NCBI GenBank assembly: GCA_022826565.1
Contig: JAJDUP010000020.1
Coordinates: 1-64,000, forward strand
Reading direction: 5' to 3'
From: Gemmatimonadota bacterium
GTDB taxonomy: Bacteria > Gemmatimonadota > Gemmatimonadetes > Longimicrobiales > Gaopeijiaceae
Length of the DNA stretch: 64,000 bases
The translations under genes were made by a program, and so were the position numbers. Below the pieces are notes generated by a model, which was not told the DNA's origin, did not search any database, and saw only the letters and a program-made list of their open reading frames with translations. Each line of letters begins with the position of its first letter. The stretch's first letter is position 1. This document shows positions 53,858 through 63,366 of the stretch, one piece after another.

Positions 53858-53868
53858 TCCGCCTCCAC

Positions 53869-55275
53869 TCAATACCTGAACACGAGTACCGTTGTGCCCG
53901 CTGCGTCGATAAGCGTGGCCGTATCTCCATTGTTGTTCCATACCGCCCTCCCTCGACCCATGAAGTAGCGTATGCCGTCGTCCTGTCCCGAGCCCGTGTG
54001 GACCACGACCTGTCCCCCGGCAGCCAGTACGGCCCCCCGCGGGAAGCGGAAGCAATGGTTCGCCGCGTCGCAGAGCGTCCATCCCGCGATCGACAGGTCG
54101 GAGCCCCGTGAATTCTCCAGTACCGCATACTCTCCGTTCGGGTTCCGGTTGTCGTCGCCCGGCGCGTCGGCGTGCACCCGCAGGCGCAAGCCACGACTGG
54201 CGGCTGCCGCCGATCCCGGGACCGCCCTGACCGCGCCGATGACCGCGTCTTCCGCTGCCGCACCGGTCGTTTCCCCGGTCCGGACCCGGCCCGCTCCCAA
54301 CTCGCGCGCCGAAGCCGCCTGCTCCCCGCGCGCGACACCATACCCACCATCACGACGGCCGAGAATCGCGACATGTCCCTCCAGGTCGGTCCTCAACACG
54401 GTGGCGCCCACGCCGGCGAAGGCTCGCAGCGCGGCCGGCCCAGGATGCCCATACCGGTTTCTCCCCACCGAAATCACCACCACCTCAGGCCTGGCCGCCG
54501 CCAGGAACTCCGGCGTAACCCCGTTGTCGCTCCCGTGATGCGGCGCCTTGAGCAGCGTCACTGCCGGCACGACCCCCAGGCCGACCAGGTGCGTCAGCTG
54601 CCGCACCTCGGAGTCGCCGCTCAACAGGACTCGGAAATCCCCGAACCTCACGACCAGCGCGACCGAGCGATTGTTGTGGTCGGTCGTCGCCGACGGCAGC
54701 AGCGGCAGCACCTCGATCTCGGCGCTCCCCAGCGAAATCGTCCGCGACACGGCCTCCAGGTAGGTGATTTCGGGCCGCTCGTCGAGCGCGGTCATCAGCC
54801 GCCTGTAGGTCGCCGTCGTGTGCGCCTGCCCGTTGTCCATGTAGAAACGCACGGGCATCGACCGGATCACCCTGGCCATCCCCCCGACATGATCCGCGTG
54901 CGGATGCGTCGCGACCAGCAGATCGATCCGCTCCACGCCCATCTCCCGCAGCATTGGAACGATGTCGCCCGGGCCCGCGTCGACCAGCGCGGTCTGGCCC
55001 TCGGGGGCCTGCAGCAGCACGGCGTCGCCCTGTCCCACATCGAGGAAGGTGACGCGGAGTACGGTGTCGGGGGGGAGGGGGAGGGCGGCCGTGGCAGGCG
55101 CGGGCGGGTGTGCCGTACTCCCGGTCTGCAACTCCACGCGGGGCGCCTGCGAGAGGGTGGCCGTGGCCGCCGCGGCGAGCAGCCCGAGAATGACGGCGGC
55201 CGCTGCCGCAACGGGCGCGCGACGGCCCTCGCGACCGACGCGGCCGGGCGTCTGCATGCTCGGTTGGGACATGCG
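53869..55275 (-). CDS. ComEC/Rec2-like MBL-fold metallohydrolase with C-terminal lamin-tail-like domain
   Basis: LRVTFLDVGQGDAVLLQAPEGQTALVDAGPGD, LLVATHPHADHVGG, LLKAPHHGSDNGVTPEFL; C-terminal NPNGEYAVLENSRGSDLSIAGWTLCDAANHCFRFP. Confidence 0.88.
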   Translation of the reverse strand, partial: RMSQPSMQTPGRVGREGRRAPVAAAAAVILGLLAAAATATLSQAPRVELQTGSTAHPPAPATAALPLPPDTVLRVTFLDVGQGDAVLLQAPEGQTALVDAGPGDIVPMLREMGVERIDLLVATHPHADHVGGMARVIRSMPVRFYMDNGQAHTTATYRRLMTALDERPEITYLEAVSRTISLGSAEIEVLPLLPSATTDHNNRSVALVVRFGDFRVLLSGDSEVRQLTHLVGLGVVPAVTLLKAPHHGSDNGVTPEFLAAARPEVVVISVGRNRYGHPGPAALRAFAGVGATVLRTDLEGHVAILGRRDGGYGVARGEQAASARELGAGRVRTGETTGAAAEDAVIGAVRAVPGSAAAASRGLRLRVHADAPGDDNRNPNGEYAVLENSRGSDLSIAGWTLCDAANHCFRFPRGAVLAAGGQVVVHTGSGQDDGIRYFMGRGRAVWNNNGDTATLIDAAGTTVLVFRY

Positions 55276-55362
55276 GGAACGGTAGAGCAGTGGATGGAGC
55301 GCGGCAACGTTGTCGGCCAATTCTGCCGGAATCTGGCCGACAACGCCGTTCGGATGTTCGGA

Positions 55363-55414
55363 GATATACCAAAATTACCTTAATGGATATATCACTAGTT
55401 ATATTTCATATATC
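55363..55414. promoter_or_regulatory. AT-rich region with GATATATC palindrome and GATATAT/ATATATC inverted repeat upstream of vapB
   Basis: gatatacc...ggatatatcactagttatatttcatatatcttgg read directly. Confidence 0.5.
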
Positions 55415-55438
55415 TTGGAATGCACCGAGGAGGTATCC

Positions 55439-55648
55439 ATGAGAAAGACGAGTGTTGAGATCGACGACGAACTGATCATGCAGGTGCGGGGCCTGCTGGG
55501 AACCACATCGATCAAGGAGACGATCTACCGGGCCCTGCAGGAAGTCGTGCGCCGGGAGGCCGCACGCCGCGAGATCCACGCCCTCGCACAGATGGAAGGC
55601 CTTGATCTGGCTGACGACGACATCATGTCCCGAGCATGGCGCTCCTGA
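55439..55648 (+). CDS. VapB-like antitoxin
   Basis: MRKTSVEIDDELIMQVRGLLGTTSIKETIYRALQEVVRREA (RHH-type antitoxin), paired with PIN gene. Confidence 0.88.
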   Translation: MRKTSVEIDDELIMQVRGLLGTTSIKETIYRALQEVVRREAARREIHALAQMEGLDLADDDIMSRAWRS

Positions 55649-55649
55649 C

Positions 55650-56072
55650 ATGAAGTCCGCCCAACCGTGGTACATGATCGACAAGAGTGCGCTGGCGCGC
55701 ATGCGACACCCGGCGGTCAGCGACCGGCTTGCCCGAATAATGGAGTCTGGCCGGGCCGCGACCTGTTCGATCATCGAGCTGGAGGTGCTGTTCTCGACGC
55801 GGAATCACGAAGACCACTCGAGGGTGCGCCGGCGGCGCGCCGTGGTGTATCGGCAGGTCGACCTCACGGAGCAGGTCTTTCAGCGTGCGATCGAGATCCA
55901 GGGGTTGCTGGCCCGCTGGTCACGGCACCGGATCCCGATCCCGGACCTGATCATTGCGGCCGCCGCCGAGGCCGCCGACTTGACGTTGCTCCACTACGAC
56001 TCGGACTTCGACAGGATCGCTGCGGTCACGGAACAGCCAGCCGAATGGGTGGCGCCGAGGGGCTCGTTGTAG
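55650..56072 (+). CDS. PIN domain VapC-like toxin
   Basis: YMIDKSALARM, SIIELEVLFSTRN, IPDLIIAAAAEAADLTLLHYDSDFDRIA. Confidence 0.9.
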   Translation: MKSAQPWYMIDKSALARMRHPAVSDRLARIMESGRAATCSIIELEVLFSTRNHEDHSRVRRRRAVVYRQVDLTEQVFQRAIEIQGLLARWSRHRIPIPDLIIAAAAEAADLTLLHYDSDFDRIAAVTEQPAEWVAPRGSL

Positions 56073-56202
56073 ACGTCGGTTGTCATCCACGATAGGAAGC
56101 ATCCGAACGCCGCACGGTGTTTTGGGGTATCACTGCATCGGGACCTCCGCATGCACTCCTGATCGACCGCTCCGCCAATTCAACAGCCAAAGCACCAGAC
56201 CC

Positions 56203-56949
56203 ATGACCCTGACCGAAAAACAACGCGATCTCTGCACCCGTTCACGCTGGGACTTCTCGGACCTCAGCGCCCTCTTTCTCAACTGCACCCTCAAGCGCAC
56301 CGGCGAGCTGTCGCACACCCAGGGCCTGATCGACATTTCGACGGCGATCATGCAGGCCAACGGCGTCGCCACCGAGATCATCCGGCCGGTGGACCATGAC
56401 CTCGCCTATGGCGTCTGGCCCGACATGACCGAGCACGGCTGGAACCACGACGACTGGCCCGGCATCCTCGACAAGGTGATGGCGGCCGACATTCTCGTCC
56501 TCACGTCACCGATCTGGCTCGGCGAGAAGTCGTCGGTCTGCACCCACGTCGTCGAGCGCCTCTACGCGGCCTCGCACCTCCTCAACGACGCCGGCCAGTA
56601 CGCCTACTACGGGCGCGTAGCGGGGTGCCTGATCACCGGCAACGAGGACGGGGCCAAGCACTGCGCAATGAACATCCTGTACTCGCTCCAGCACCTCGGC
56701 TACACGATCCCGCCCCAGGCCGACGCGGCGTGGCTGGGCGAGGCGGGCCCGGGCCCGTCCTACCTGGACGAAGGCTCCGGCGGGCCGGCCAACGACTTCA
56801 CCAATCGCAACACCACATTCATGACCTGGAACCTGATGCACCTCGCGCGCATGCTGAAGGCCGCCGGGGGCATCCCGGCCCACGGCAACCAGCGCTCCGA
56901 CTGGGACGCGGGCTGCCGGTTCGACTTTCCGAACCCCGATTACCGGTAG
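56203..56949 (+). CDS. flavodoxin/NADPH-dependent FMN reductase family protein
   Basis: LNCTLKRTGELSHTQGLID, MAADILVLTSPIWLGEKSSVCTHVVERLYA, GRVAGCLITGNEDGAKHCAMNILYSLQHLGYTIPP. Confidence 0.88.
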   Translation: MTLTEKQRDLCTRSRWDFSDLSALFLNCTLKRTGELSHTQGLIDISTAIMQANGVATEIIRPVDHDLAYGVWPDMTEHGWNHDDWPGILDKVMAADILVLTSPIWLGEKSSVCTHVVERLYAASHLLNDAGQYAYYGRVAGCLITGNEDGAKHCAMNILYSLQHLGYTIPPQADAAWLGEAGPGPSYLDEGSGGPANDFTNRNTTFMTWNLMHLARMLKAAGGIPAHGNQRSDWDAGCRFDFPNPDYR

Positions 56950-57131
56950 GAGCCGTCTGTACCGCCCGCCGCACGGTGATTGACACCCGCCACCGCACCG
57001 GGCGAGTTTCCTAGGCTGTCCACAGCGGCGTATGGGACGGTTCGGCAACACCGGCTCCGGGCAACCCGGGGCACGGATACGCTCGCCCAAGGTCCAGACG
57101 CCGAAGGTTCACGGAGGGAACAGGAAGCACC

Positions 57132-58790
57132 ATGCTGAAGTCATTTCGAGTCCGGCTGATCGTCATTCTGGCGGCGCTGGGCATTAGCGCCTTCTACTTC
57201 TTCTCGGACGGCCTCAAGCTGGGCCTCGACCTTCAGGGCGGGATGCACCTCGTCCTCGAGATCGACGACCCGGACGAGACGCTTACGCCGGAGCGCCGCG
57301 CCGACGCGATCGAGCGGGCGGAGCGCATCATCCGCACGCGCGTCGACGAATTCGGCGTCGAGGAGCCGCTGATCCAGAGAATCGGCTCCGAGCGCCTCAT
57401 CGTCGAGCTTGCGGGGTTGGACGACGAGACGCGGGCCAAGGAGATCATCAACCAGCAGGCGTTCCTCGAATGGAAGCTGGTCCTCCCGAACACGGATGTC
57501 GACCAGGCCCTCGAGAGGCTGGACCGGGCCGTCGTGGCCGCCATCGGGGCGGAGGGCCTGCGGGAGATGGGAAGGGCGACCGAGGCCGCCGAGGCCACCA
57601 CGTCGATCGAGCAGCTGCTGTTCAGCGACCCCGACGACACGACGGCTGCCGGCGACAGCGCCGCCGCCGACCCGGTCCAGGAGGCTGAAGAGACCGAGGC
57701 CGCGGGTGAGGACGCCGCTGAGGAAGAGGACGTGGAACTCAACCTGCGCCCCTTCACCGGCCTGCTCAACCAGGGCGACGAAGGGACCTACCTGGTCGAT
57801 GCCGCCGATATCGAGATCGCCACCGAATGGATGGCGCTCCCGGAATTCCAGCGGGCCTTCCCGCGCGGAATCAGCCTTCAGTGGGGCTGGGATTCGATCC
57901 CGCGCGGGGGCCGCTTCTACCGCGAACTGTACGTGCTGGAAGAGGACCCCTTCCTCACCGGCGACCAGCTCAACGACGCGACGGCCAACCGGGACCAGCA
58001 GTTCAACCAGCCCCAGGTGCTCTTCGAGCTGAACCGGCTCGGCGGACGCGACTTCCAGCGTCTGACCGCGGCCAACATCGGCAACCGCATCGCGATCGTC
58101 CTCGACGGCGAGGTCGTAAGCGCGCCTGTGGTGCGTGACCGGATCGGCGCGCGCGGCACGATCGACCTCGGCAGTGCCGATTTCTCCGAGGCGACCGACC
58201 TGGCGCTGGTGCTGCGCGCCGGTGCGCTCCCGGCCCCGCTCACCATCCTGGAGGAACGGCGGGTGGGTCCGTCGCTGGGGGCGGAGTCCGTACTCCAGGG
58301 CAGGACCGCGGGAATCGTGGGCGTCGTCGCCGTCGTCGTCATCATGATGATCTACTACAAGATGGCCGGAGTGCTTGCCGTCATGGCGCTGGGGTTCTAC
58401 CTGATGCTCGTGCTCGGCGGGCTGTCGGCCCTCAACGCCACGCTCACGCTGCCGGGCATCGCGGGGCTGATCCTCTCGATCGGGATGGCAGTGGACGCCA
58501 ACGTGCTCATCTTCGAGCGCATCCGCGAAGAGCTCGAGCGGCGGCGCGCACCCCGGACTGCGGTCGACGAGGGCTTCAGCAACGCGCTGTCGGCGATCGT
58601 CGACGCGAACATCACTACGCTCATCACCGGTCTCATCCTCTTCCAGTTCGGAACCGGACCCGTCCGGGGGTTCGCGGTCACGCTCTGCATAGGGATCGTG
58701 GCCTCGTTCTTCTCGGCGCTCTACGTGACCCGCACGATGTTCCTGATCTACATGACCAGGAAGCGGGGATCGGACCCGATCAGCATCTAG
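57132..58790 (+). CDS. secD: protein translocase subunit SecD
   Basis: GLDLQGGMHLVLEID, NIGNRIAIVLDGEVVSAPVVRDRIG, SIGMAVDANVLIFERIREEL. Confidence 0.96.
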   Translation: MLKSFRVRLIVILAALGISAFYFFSDGLKLGLDLQGGMHLVLEIDDPDETLTPERRADAIERAERIIRTRVDEFGVEEPLIQRIGSERLIVELAGLDDETRAKEIINQQAFLEWKLVLPNTDVDQALERLDRAVVAAIGAEGLREMGRATEAAEATTSIEQLLFSDPDDTTAAGDSAAADPVQEAEETEAAGEDAAEEEDVELNLRPFTGLLNQGDEGTYLVDAADIEIATEWMALPEFQRAFPRGISLQWGWDSIPRGGRFYRELYVLEEDPFLTGDQLNDATANRDQQFNQPQVLFELNRLGGRDFQRLTAANIGNRIAIVLDGEVVSAPVVRDRIGARGTIDLGSADFSEATDLALVLRAGALPAPLTILEERRVGPSLGAESVLQGRTAGIVGVVAVVVIMMIYYKMAGVLAVMALGFYLMLVLGGLSALNATLTLPGIAGLILSIGMAVDANVLIFERIREELERRRAPRTAVDEGFSNALSAIVDANITTLITGLILFQFGTGPVRGFAVTLCIGIVASFFSALYVTRTMFLIYMTRKRGSDPISI

Positions 58791-58827
58791 GCATCCGCAA
58801 CAGCCAGCATTCAGGGACAACTCAGCC

Positions 58828-59790
58828 ATGTGGCTTTTTCACGACGCGAAGTACGGTTTCATCAACATGCGCCGGAAGGCGTACGTCGTCTCGGCGGCGG
58901 TCCTTGCGGTCGGCATCGTGGCCATGGTGGTCAACTTCGCGGCCATCGGGTCATGGCAGAACTACGGAGTCGACTTCCTCGGGGGCGTCCTGGTGCAGGT
59001 GCGCATCGAGGAGCCCACCACCGACGCGGAGCTGCGGGAGGCGCTCGGCGGGACCGACGCGCCGCCCATCACGCGGTTCGGCGAGGAGAACGAGTTCGTG
59101 GTGCGCGCGCCGGTCGAAGAGGGCGTGGCGATCGACGACGTGGCTACGGCACTCGCGGCGCAGATCGCAGCCGCGTACGGCGAGGACTCCTTCGAGATCG
59201 TCCGCCAGGAGTCGGTCGGACCCAAGATCGGACGGGAGCTGCAGGGCAGGGCCGCGCTCGCGATTCTCTTTTCCTTCGTCCTCACGCTGCTCTATATCGC
59301 CATCCGCTTCGAGTTCCGGTTCGGCGTGGCCTCGGTGATCGCGACCACCCACGACATCTTCATCGTCCTCGGGCTGCTCGCGCTCTTCCGGGTGGAGATC
59401 GCCCTGCCGACGGTGGCCGCGCTTCTGACGATCGTGGGGTACTCGCTGAACGACACCATCGTCGTCTTCGACCGAATCCGCGAGAACCTCAACGCGCGGG
59501 GCGGGCGTCGCGAGGACCCCTACAAGCTCGTCAACCGCTCGATCAACGAGACGCTGCCGAGGACGGTTCTGACCTCGGGGACGACTCTGGGGGTGCTGCT
59601 GGCCCTGCTGGTGCTCGGCGGCGCGGTCATCCGCGACTTCACGCTGGTGCTGATCCTGGGTGTGCTGATCGGCACGTATTCGTCCATCTTCATCGCCTCG
59701 CCGGCGCTGCTCGAGATCCAGAAGCGCTACGGCACGGGAGATGCCCGCAAGGCGAAGCAACAGAAGGCGCGGAGAGCGGCCGCGGTTTGA
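58828..59790 (+). CDS. secF: protein translocase subunit SecF
   Basis: NYGVDFLGGVLVQVRI, ALPTVAALLTIVGYSLNDTIVVFDRIRENL. Confidence 0.96.
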   Translation: MWLFHDAKYGFINMRRKAYVVSAAVLAVGIVAMVVNFAAIGSWQNYGVDFLGGVLVQVRIEEPTTDAELREALGGTDAPPITRFGEENEFVVRAPVEEGVAIDDVATALAAQIAAAYGEDSFEIVRQESVGPKIGRELQGRAALAILFSFVLTLLYIAIRFEFRFGVASVIATTHDIFIVLGLLALFRVEIALPTVAALLTIVGYSLNDTIVVFDRIRENLNARGGRREDPYKLVNRSINETLPRTVLTSGTTLGVLLALLVLGGAVIRDFTLVLILGVLIGTYSSIFIASPALLEIQKRYGTGDARKAKQQKARRAAAV

Positions 59791-60569
59791 AGTTCGCCGA
59801 TTCGCACTGTCACCTCACCGATTCCTCCTTCGATTCGGATCGTGAATCGGTCCTGGAAAGGGCCCGCGAGGCGCCGGTAGCCTGCATCGTCACGATCGCA
59901 TCGGACGAGGCGGACGCGCTGGAGGCGCTCGACCTGGCCTGTGAGCACGATGACGTGTGGTGTTCCGCGGGGGTGCATCCGCACGCGGTCGGCAGCGCGG
60001 GATCGAAGGCGGAGCTGGGGACCATTCGCGACATCGCGTCCCATCGTCGGTGCGTCGCGATCGGCGAGACCGGGCTGGACTACTACTACGACAACGCGCC
60101 TCGGGCGGCGCAGCGGCGGAGCTTTGCGCGCCATGCTACCCTGGCAGGCCAGGCCGGGCTCCCGCTGGTCGTCCACTCCCGAAGCGCCGAGGAGGACACG
60201 GCCGCCGTCCTGCGCGAGTGCGCGGGTGCGGTCCAGGGTGTCCTGCACTGTTTCACCGGATCGGCCGCCCTCATGGAACTGGCCATGGAGGTGGGGTGGT
60301 ACGTCTCCTTCACCGGCATCGCGACCTTCAAGAGCTTCGACGCCGAATTGGCCCGCATGGTGAGGTCGGACCGGTACATGATCGAGACCGATTCGCCCTA
60401 CCTGGCACCGGTGCCGAAGCGGGGCCGGCGCAACGAGCCCGGACTGGTGGTCCACGTGGCGGCCGCGTTGGCGCGCATGCGGGGAGAGTCGCTGGAAACG
60501 GTGGCCGCGGACACCCTGCGGAATACGGAGCGCTTCTTCGGGCTGGCTGCGGACGGCCCGAGCGCGTAG
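59787..60569 (+). CDS. TatD family hydrolase (TTG start)
   Basis: FADSHCHLTDSSF, SAGVHPHAV, AIGETGLDYYYDNAPRAAQRRSFARHATLAGQAGLPLVVHSR, YMIETDSPYLAPVPKRGRRNEP. Confidence 0.95.
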   Translation: MKFADSHCHLTDSSFDSDRESVLERAREAPVACIVTIASDEADALEALDLACEHDDVWCSAGVHPHAVGSAGSKAELGTIRDIASHRRCVAIGETGLDYYYDNAPRAAQRRSFARHATLAGQAGLPLVVHSRSAEEDTAAVLRECAGAVQGVLHCFTGSAALMELAMEVGWYVSFTGIATFKSFDAELARMVRSDRYMIETDSPYLAPVPKRGRRNEPGLVVHVAAALARMRGESLETVAADTLRNTERFFGLAADGPSA

Positions 60570-60580
60570 GGGGGACTTCG

Positions 60581-62347
60581 GTGCTGCGCCCACGGATCAG
60601 GGTTCTCCCCGACCATGTGGCGAACCAGATTGCGGCCGGCGAGGTCGTGGAGCGGCCGGCCTCGGTGGTGAAGGAGCTGGTGGAGAACGCGCTCGACGCG
60701 GGCGCGTCCACGGTCCAGGTGTCGATCGAGCAGGGCGGCAAGCTGGGCATTCGGGTCGTCGACGACGGCGTGGGAATGATCCGCGAGGATGCGCTCGCCT
60801 GCCTGGACCGGCATGCAACCAGCAAGGTTCGCCACGCCGAGGACCTTCGGGAGATTCATACACTCGGCTTTCGGGGCGAGGCGCTTCCCTCGATCGCGGC
60901 CGTCTCGCGCATGGTCATCGAGACGGCGGCCCAGGGCGAGGAGACCGGGGTGCGCGTGCGGGTGCTGGCCGGACGCATCCAGGGGATCGACGACGTGGCC
61001 CGGCGGCAGGGCACCTCCGTGGACGTCCGCAGCCTCTTCCTCAACACCCCGGTCCGGGCCCGTTTTCTGAGCACGGCCGCGGCCGAGACCCGGGCCGTCT
61101 CGGAGGTGGTCCACGCCCAGGCGCTGGCAAACCCCGGCACCCGCTTCATCCTGGAGTCGGGTGGTCGCACGATTCTGGATCTGCCGGCGAAGCGCGGATT
61201 GCGGTCGCGGATCGGGGCCATCTGGGAGGATGCCGGCAAGGCGGGGCTGATCCCGGTGGCGTCGGAGCGGGGCACTCTCGGGCTCCGGGGGGCGATCCAG
61301 CGGCCCGACCTCGCCCGGCCCGGGTTCCGTCGCACCCACCTGTTCGTGAACGGGCGGCCCTTCCGCGACCCCGGCGTGGTCGCCGCGGCCGACCGCGGCT
61401 ACCGCACCACGATACCCGAAGCCGCGCGGCCCTGGCTCTTTCTCTTCCTCACCGTGCCGCGGGTCGAAGTCGACGTGAACGTGCACCCGGCCAAGGCCGA
61501 GGTGCGCTTCGGCAAGCGCCGCCAGATCGAGGACTTCGTGGAGTCGTCGATTCGGGAGACGCTCGAAGGGACCGACTCGGCGGCAACGATCGAAACGCCG
61601 GCGGCGATGGTGCGGGAGGGCACGCGAGAGGACGAGCGCTTTTCGAGCCGGCCCGCGGCAGGGGCGGGCACGCCGGTCCGGGACGACACCTCCCAGATTC
61701 ACCTCTTCGGGCCGCGGCGCGGCCCGGAGGCGGGAACGGCCGAGGTCGAGGGACGGTCCGCCCACCGGGCGCCGCGTCCCGCGCTGCTGCAGGTTCACAA
61801 CAGCTTCATCCTCGCCGAGACGCGCGACGGCCTGATGATCCTCGATCAGCATGCGGCCCACGAGCGCGTCCTGTATGAGCGCATCATCAGAAGCCTCGAC
61901 GAGGGGGGCGGGCAGGGGCAGCGGCTGCTCTTCCCCTTCACCATCCGGCTCACGCGGCCCGAGATGGACGTGGTGGAGTCCATGCGAGACCTGTTTGCGA
62001 GGCTGGGGTTCGAATTCGACCGCTTCGGCGAGCGCGCGCTACTGGTGCAGGCCGTGCCGAGCCCCCACCCCTACTTCGACGCCGAGCGCTGCATGCGCGA
62101 GATGATCGACGAGCTGACCAACGGCTCGGACCTCATGAAGTCGGCCCACAATCAGAACGAACGCGTCGCGATGAGCTTCGCCTGCCAGGGCGCGATCAAG
62201 GCGGGCCAGAGGCTCTCCGAGGAAGAGATGCACGAGCTGTTCGACCAGCTCTTCGCCACCGAGCTGCCCTACCACGACATCCACGGCCGGCCCGTCGCGG
62301 TCCGACTCGAGCTCGACGAGTTGCGGCGGAAGTTCGGCCGCACGTGA
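60581..62347 (+). CDS. mutL: DNA mismatch repair protein MutL (GTG start)
   Basis: IRVLPDHVANQIAAGEVVERPASVVKELVENALDAGAS, DDGVGMIREDALACLDRHATSK, LGFRGEALPSIAAVSR; C-terminal QHAAHERVLYE. Confidence 0.97.
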   Translation: MLRPRIRVLPDHVANQIAAGEVVERPASVVKELVENALDAGASTVQVSIEQGGKLGIRVVDDGVGMIREDALACLDRHATSKVRHAEDLREIHTLGFRGEALPSIAAVSRMVIETAAQGEETGVRVRVLAGRIQGIDDVARRQGTSVDVRSLFLNTPVRARFLSTAAAETRAVSEVVHAQALANPGTRFILESGGRTILDLPAKRGLRSRIGAIWEDAGKAGLIPVASERGTLGLRGAIQRPDLARPGFRRTHLFVNGRPFRDPGVVAAADRGYRTTIPEAARPWLFLFLTVPRVEVDVNVHPAKAEVRFGKRRQIEDFVESSIRETLEGTDSAATIETPAAMVREGTREDERFSSRPAAGAGTPVRDDTSQIHLFGPRRGPEAGTAEVEGRSAHRAPRPALLQVHNSFILAETRDGLMILDQHAAHERVLYERIIRSLDEGGGQGQRLLFPFTIRLTRPEMDVVESMRDLFARLGFEFDRFGERALLVQAVPSPHPYFDAERCMREMIDELTNGSDLMKSAHNQNERVAMSFACQGAIKAGQRLSEEEMHELFDQLFATELPYHDIHGRPVAVRLELDELRRKFGRT

Positions 62348-63366
62348 TCGCGGGGTCTCGCGCGCCCGACGCCGAGGCGCACGCGGGCGATTCCGGGCTC
62401 CCGAGGCCCGGCGCACGAGGCTCCGACCCTCGCGCCCCCGACTTCCTGGCGATCGTCGGAGCCACTGGGGCGGGGAAGACCGCCCTCTCGATCGCGGTTG
62501 CGTGCGAGATCGGCGGAGAGATCATCTCGATGGACTCGCGGCAGATCTATCGCGGCATGGACATCGGCACCGCGAAGGCGACGGCGCGGGAGCGGGAGGC
62601 CGTACCGCACCACGGCCTCGACATCCGCGACCCCGGCGAGCGTTACAGCGCCGGCGCGTTCGCGAGGGACGCACGCGGCTGGATCGCCTCGATCAGGGGA
62701 CGGGGACGCGTGCCGATGCTGGTCGGCGGCACCGGGTTCTTTCTCAAGGTGCTCACCGAGCCGATCTTTCGGGAACCGCCGCTGGATCGAAGCCGGCGCG
62801 GCGCCATCGAGGACGTACTGGGAAGGATGCCCCGGGAGGAACTCGAGCGCTGGGTGAGGCTTCTCGATCCGGCGCGCGCCGACACCGCCATCGCGGGGGG
62901 AAGCCAGCGCATGCTCCGAGCACTCTCGATCACCTTGCTGACGGGACGGCCGCTGTCATGGTGGCATCGCCGTCAACCAGGCGAGGGGACGCCGCTCGGT
63001 GGGGTGGTGTGCCTGCTGGAGGTGCCGCTCGATGTGCTGGATGCGCGGATCCGCCAGCGCGCCCACGCGATGGTGGTGGAGGGGTTCGTGGAGGAGGTCG
63101 CCGGTATGTTGCGGGAGGGGCGCTCGCCCCGCGATGCCGGGCTCGACGCCGTGGGATACCGCGAGATCGCTGATCACCTCGAGGGGAAGATCAGCCTGGA
63201 GGAGGCGGTGGAACGGACCCGGGTGGCCACCCGCCAGTATGCGCGCCGTCAGCGCACGTGGTTTCGCCACCAGCTGGGCCCGGACGTGGTGAGGGTCGAC
63301 GGGACGGCGCCGGTGCAGGCGCAGCGCGCGGCTGTGGTGGCCGCGTGGCGGGGACGGACGGGATGA
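62344..63366 (+). CDS. miaA: tRNA dimethylallyltransferase
   Basis: IVGATGAGKTALSIAVACEIGGEIISMDSRQIYRGMDIGTAKATAREREAVPHHGLDIRDPGERYSAGAFARDA. Confidence 0.96.
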   Translation: MIAGSRAPDAEAHAGDSGLPRPGARGSDPRAPDFLAIVGATGAGKTALSIAVACEIGGEIISMDSRQIYRGMDIGTAKATAREREAVPHHGLDIRDPGERYSAGAFARDARGWIASIRGRGRVPMLVGGTGFFLKVLTEPIFREPPLDRSRRGAIEDVLGRMPREELERWVRLLDPARADTAIAGGSQRMLRALSITLLTGRPLSWWHRRQPGEGTPLGGVVCLLEVPLDVLDARIRQRAHAMVVEGFVEEVAGMLREGRSPRDAGLDAVGYREIADHLEGKISLEEAVERTRVATRQYARRQRTWFRHQLGPDVVRVDGTAPVQAQRAAVVAAWRGRTG

